Below, in pieces: positions 61,469-64,000 of a stretch of DNA of 64,000 bases (positions within the stretch are counted from its first letter, which is position 1; every line of letters begins with the position of its first letter). A model generated the notes under the pieces. The model was given only the letters and a program-made list of their open reading frames with translations, was not told the origin of the DNA and did not search any database. Source of the DNA: an uncultured Polaribacter sp. (GTDB lineage Bacteria; Bacteroidota; Bacteroidia; Flavobacteriales; Flavobacteriaceae); the NCBI RefSeq assembly GCF_947495205.1, contig NZ_CANLXV010000011.1, positions 1 through 64,000 of the forward strand, written 5' to 3'. Both the position numbers and the translations under genes were made by a program.

Positions 61469-61546
61469 ATTAGTATTTAGTTTTTGGTTGATGGTTTTTG
61501 GTGCTTAACCAAGAACTACCAACTAATAACCAAAAACCAAATAAAA

Positions 61547-62782
61547 ATGTCAAAAGAAGAAAATTTAGAGTGTTCGTTTTGCGGACGAAAAAAAGCAGAA
61601 ACAGACCTGTTAATAGCAGGTATGGATGCTCATATTTGCGACAAGTGTATAGAGCAAGCTCATGGTATTGTAGAAGAAGAAATTACAGAAGCAAAAACCA
61701 GCAGCTTATCTAAAGACTTAACGCTTAAAAAGCCAAAAGAAATTAAAAATTTCTTAGACCAATATATTATTGGGCAAGATGAAACCAAGCGCTCTATGGC
61801 AGTTGCAGTATACAATCACTATAAAAGATTGTTGCAAACAAAAGATGATGATGAGGTTGAAATAGAAAAATCTAATATTGTTTTGGTTGGTGAAACAGGT
61901 ACAGGAAAAACATTAGTTGCAAAAACAATTGCACGTATGTTAAACGTACCATTTTCTATTGTAGATGCTACAGTTTTAACCCAAGCAGGTTATGTAGGAG
62001 AAGATGTAGAAAGTATTTTAAGCAGGTTATTGCAAACTGCAGATTATGATGTAGAAAAAGCACAAAGAGGTATTGTTTTTATAGACGAAATAGATAAAAT
62101 TGCCAGAAAAGGAGACAATCCATCCATTACCAGAGACGTTTCTGGAGAAGGAGTACAACAAGCCTTATTAAAATTATTAGAAGGCACAGTTGTAAATGTT
62201 GCACCAAAAGGAGGTAGAAAACACCCAGAACAAAAATTTGTAGAAGTAGATACTAAAGAAATTTTGTTTATTGCAGGTGGCGCATTTTCAGGAATCGAAA
62301 GAATTATTAGCAAGCGTTTAAATATGCAAGCAGTAGGTTTTGGCGCTTCTTTAGATGAAGATAAGGTAGACGAGGAAAACATGTTACAATATATCATTCC
62401 TTCAGACTTAAAATCTTTTGGTTTAATACCAGAAATTATAGGTCGTTTGCCAGTTTTAAGTTACATGAATCCCTTAGATGCAAAAACATTAAGAGCCATT
62501 TTAACAGAACCTAAAAATTCTATAATTAAGCAATATACCAAGCTTTTTAATATGGACGATGTCAATTTCATCATAGAAGAAGAAGCTTTAAATTATATTG
62601 TATCCAAAGCAGTAGAATACAAGTTAGGTGCCAGAGGTTTACGTTCTTTATGTGAAGCTATTTTTACAGATGCTATGTTCGATTTACCAAGTTCAGACGA
62701 TAAAGAATTTACAGTAACCAAAGAATATGCAGAATCAAAATTAACAAAAAGTGCACTTAAAAAGTTAAGAGCAGCATCTTAA
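61547..62782 (+). CDS. clpX: ATP-dependent Clp protease ATPase subunit ClpX
   Basis: Start taken at ATG 61547 ([13 protein letters not shown]); an upstream in-frame ATG at 61484 would add a 21-residue stretch encoded by a repeat. 411 aa. Zinc-binding domain CSFCGRKK...HICDKC (residues 9-37), Walker [14 protein letters not shown] near 110, Walker [15 protein letters not shown] near 170, pore loop [10 protein letters not shown], and sensor region [14 protein letters not shown]. Unfolds and feeds tagged proteins into ClpP. An imperfect inverted repeat (61475-61540) fills the gap to clpP. Confidence 0.97.
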   Translation: MSKEENLECSFCGRKKAETDLLIAGMDAHICDKCIEQAHGIVEEEITEAKTSSLSKDLTLKKPKEIKNFLDQYIIGQDETKRSMAVAVYNHYKRLLQTKDDDEVEIEKSNIVLVGETGTGKTLVAKTIARMLNVPFSIVDATVLTQAGYVGEDVESILSRLLQTADYDVEKAQRGIVFIDEIDKIARKGDNPSITRDVSGEGVQQALLKLLEGTVVNVAPKGGRKHPEQKFVEVDTKEILFIAGGAFSGIERIISKRLNMQAVGFGASLDEDKVDEENMLQYIIPSDLKSFGLIPEIIGRLPVLSYMNPLDAKTLRAILTEPKNSIIKQYTKLFNMDDVNFIIEEEALNYIVSKAVEYKLGARGLRSLCEAIFTDAMFDLPSSDDKEFTVTKEYAESKLTKSALKKLRAAS

Positions 62783-62790
62783 AATGTTTT

Positions 62791-62886
62791 GGGCGTTCCC
62801 TTTCAGGTCAGGCTTTCACACTCGCTTTTTTTGTGAAAAACAAAAAAGAGCTCAAACAATTGCTCAATCCTTAACGCGTATTGCAA
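62791..62886 (+). repeat. REP-like dispersed repeat, copy 6
   Basis: GGGCGTTCCCTTTCAGG at the start, CTTTCACACTCGCTTTTTTT and AAAAGAGCTCAAACAATTGC in the centre, and TCAATCCTTAACGCGTATTG at the end. It lies directly after clpX. Confidence 0.82.
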
Positions 62887-62924
62887 ACTAAAAAAGGAAG
62901 TTCGTAAAAAAATGGAATGTATTC

Positions 62925-62960
62925 AAACCTCACAGATTTTTAAAACTTGTGAGGTTTTTC
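62925..62960 (+). terminator. Intrinsic terminator after clpX
   Basis: AAACCTCACA/TGTGAGGTTT with a T-tail, 142 bases after the clpX stop and just before dnaG. Confidence 0.85.
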
Positions 62961-63034
62961 ATCATAAAAAACAAATAAAAAAATAAGCTTGTAATTATTA
63001 TATTTGTTTCACTTTCAAACTAAAATCATTAAAA

Positions 63035-64000
63035 ATGATATCTAGAAGTACCATAGACCGTGTTTTTGAAACTGCAAGAGTAGAAGAGGTTATTGGTGAA
63101 TTTGTACAACTTAAAAAAGCAGGAAGTAACTTTAAAGGTTTAAGTCCGTTTGTAGACGAAAAATCACCATCTTTTATGGTATCTCCAGTAAAACAAATCT
63201 GGAAAGATTTTTCTACAGGAAAAGGTGGTAATGCCATTTCTTTTTTAATGGAACATGAACATTATTCGTATCCAGAAGCCATAAAATGGTTGGCAAAAAA
63301 GTACAATATAGAAATTGAAGAAACAGAACAATCATCTGAAGAAAAACAACAGATGAATGAAAGAGAAAGTATGTTTTTGGTATCTAAATTTGCCAAAGAC
63401 TACTTTCATGAAACCATGCTAAATACCAATAAAGGTAAAGCAATAGGACTTTCTTATTTTAAAGAGCGTGGTTTTAGAGATGATACTATTAAAACCTTTG
63501 AGCTTGGTTATTGTTTAGATGAGTGGGATGGTTTTACTAAAGCAGCACTCTTAAAAGGCTACGATTTAAAATACATGGCTGCCACAGGTTTAACTATTGT
63601 AAAAGAAAACAGACAATTTGATAGATTTAAAGGGCGTGTAATGTTTCCTATACATTCTATGTCTGGTAGAATTTTAGGTTTTGGAGGTAGAATTTTAACA
63701 GCAGATAAAAAAGTAGCAAAATATTTAAATTCACCAGAAAGCGATATATATCATAAAAGTAAAATCTTATATGGTTTGTATCAAGCTAAAAAAGAAATAG
63801 CAAAACAAGACAATTGTTATTTGGTAGAAGGTTATACAGATGTTATTTCATTTCATCAATCTGGTGTAGAAAATGTTGTGGCCTCTTCTGGTACAGCATT
63901 AACTTCAGACCAAATAAGGTTGGTAAACAGACTTACCAAAAACATTACAGTTCTTTTTGATGGAGATGCAGCAGGAATTAGAGCTTCCATTCGTGGAATC
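63035..64000 (+). CDS. dnaG: DNA primase DnaG, 5' part (truncated by window edge)
   Basis: 322 codons visible from ATG 63035 (MISRSTIDRVFETARVEEVI). The N-terminal CHC2-type region reads FKGLSPFVDEKSPSF and IWKDFSTGKGGN. The positions that are normally Cys-His-Cys-Cys zinc ligands are Ser, Val, Asp (or Lys) and Thr, so the zinc site is probably gone. The catalytic core is intact: FKGRVMFPIHSMSGRILGFGGR, TOPRIM EGYTDVISFHQSG near residue 265, and LFDGDAAGIRA near 308. The C-terminal helicase-binding part lies beyond the window. The substitution probably reflects lineage rather than damage, since the rest is conserved. Confidence 0.95.
   Translation, partial: MISRSTIDRVFETARVEEVIGEFVQLKKAGSNFKGLSPFVDEKSPSFMVSPVKQIWKDFSTGKGGNAISFLMEHEHYSYPEAIKWLAKKYNIEIEETEQSSEEKQQMNERESMFLVSKFAKDYFHETMLNTNKGKAIGLSYFKERGFRDDTIKTFELGYCLDEWDGFTKAALLKGYDLKYMAATGLTIVKENRQFDRFKGRVMFPIHSMSGRILGFGGRILTADKKVAKYLNSPESDIYHKSKILYGLYQAKKEIAKQDNCYLVEGYTDVISFHQSGVENVVASSGTALTSDQIRLVNRLTKNITVLFDGDAAGIRASIRGI

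Noticed and set aside
61484..61546. Longer clpX start adding 21 residues
   Set aside because: The extra residues are encoded by an inverted-repeat gap, and the ATG at 61547 gives the standard ClpX N-terminus before the zinc motif.
1..64000. tRNA, rRNA, tmRNA and other large structural RNAs
   Set aside because: No cloverleaf, anti-SD or long conserved RNA segments were recognised by reading; a covariance search would be decisive.

Overview
The window is a low-GC chromosomal segment of a marine-type Flavobacteriia bacterium (Bacteroidota; gene content resembles Polaribacter, Tenacibaculum and relatives). The evidence is AT-rich DNA, TAnnTTTG-type -7 promoter elements, two proteins with type IX secretion (T9SS) C-terminal sorting domains, Bacteroidota-typical families (DUF3078, DUF2480, DUF983, a bifunctional OlsF-like acyltransferase) and a flavobacterial-looking DnaG. 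No rRNA, tRNA, CRISPR array or prophage was found.

Positions 1-5160 hold the accessory region, and the main finding: an integron-like gene-cassette array. Reading on the minus strand, a 389-aa tyrosine recombinase (5160-3991) is followed by a candidate attI site (3990-3943). Four complete cassettes follow: a PD-(D/E)XK-like nuclease; a two-gene cassette with a small protein and a 4-TM membrane protein; a membrane-anchored duplicated-domain protein; and a two-TM protein with ACP-like helical modules. A fifth cassette is cut by the window edge. Each complete cassette ends in an attC-like imperfect palindrome: 61-192, 878-1010, 1619-1819 and 2622-2824. The first bases of each cassette (GTT plus a cassette-specific tag) are the exact reverse complement of the start of that cassette's own attC over 9-10 bp. 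This is the relation left when a circular cassette is opened at G^TT. The recombinase lacks the insertion that defines classical IntI, carries an N-terminal extension, and is transcribed toward the cassettes. The system therefore looks like a parallel, Bacteroidota-type integron.

Positions 5309-34500 are conserved chromosome: a PIF1/RecD-like helicase with HRDC and HTH tails, a secreted zinc metalloprotease, a tRNA-dihydrouridine synthase, an acyltransferase, an MscS channel, two Spy-like basic secreted proteins, a gamma-carbonic anhydrase, a LytS/LytTR two-component pair, a GH73/LysM lipoprotein with a PLP enzyme, a T9SS-sorted HExxH protein, a Crp/Fnr regulator that probably controls a neighbouring DUF2892 gene, an ABC-F ATPase, RecJ, OsmC, a CMD-family protein, an aldo/keto reductase, RsmI and a cupin.

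Positions 34500-64000 carry aspS, a ClC protein with Gln in place of the gating Glu, a GlpQ-like phosphodiesterase, hflX behind an attenuator-like leader, a CNNM/HlyC transporter, a DUF3078 pair, a DUF2480-SufT-SufE cluster, a sugar kinase, purF, sod, fbp, an aspartokinase, an olsF-like gene, tig-clpP-clpX and the 5' part of dnaG, whose zinc-ligand positions are substituted.

Intergenic space contains many intrinsic terminators, six copies of a REP-like palindromic repeat and a 120-bp tandem duplication.
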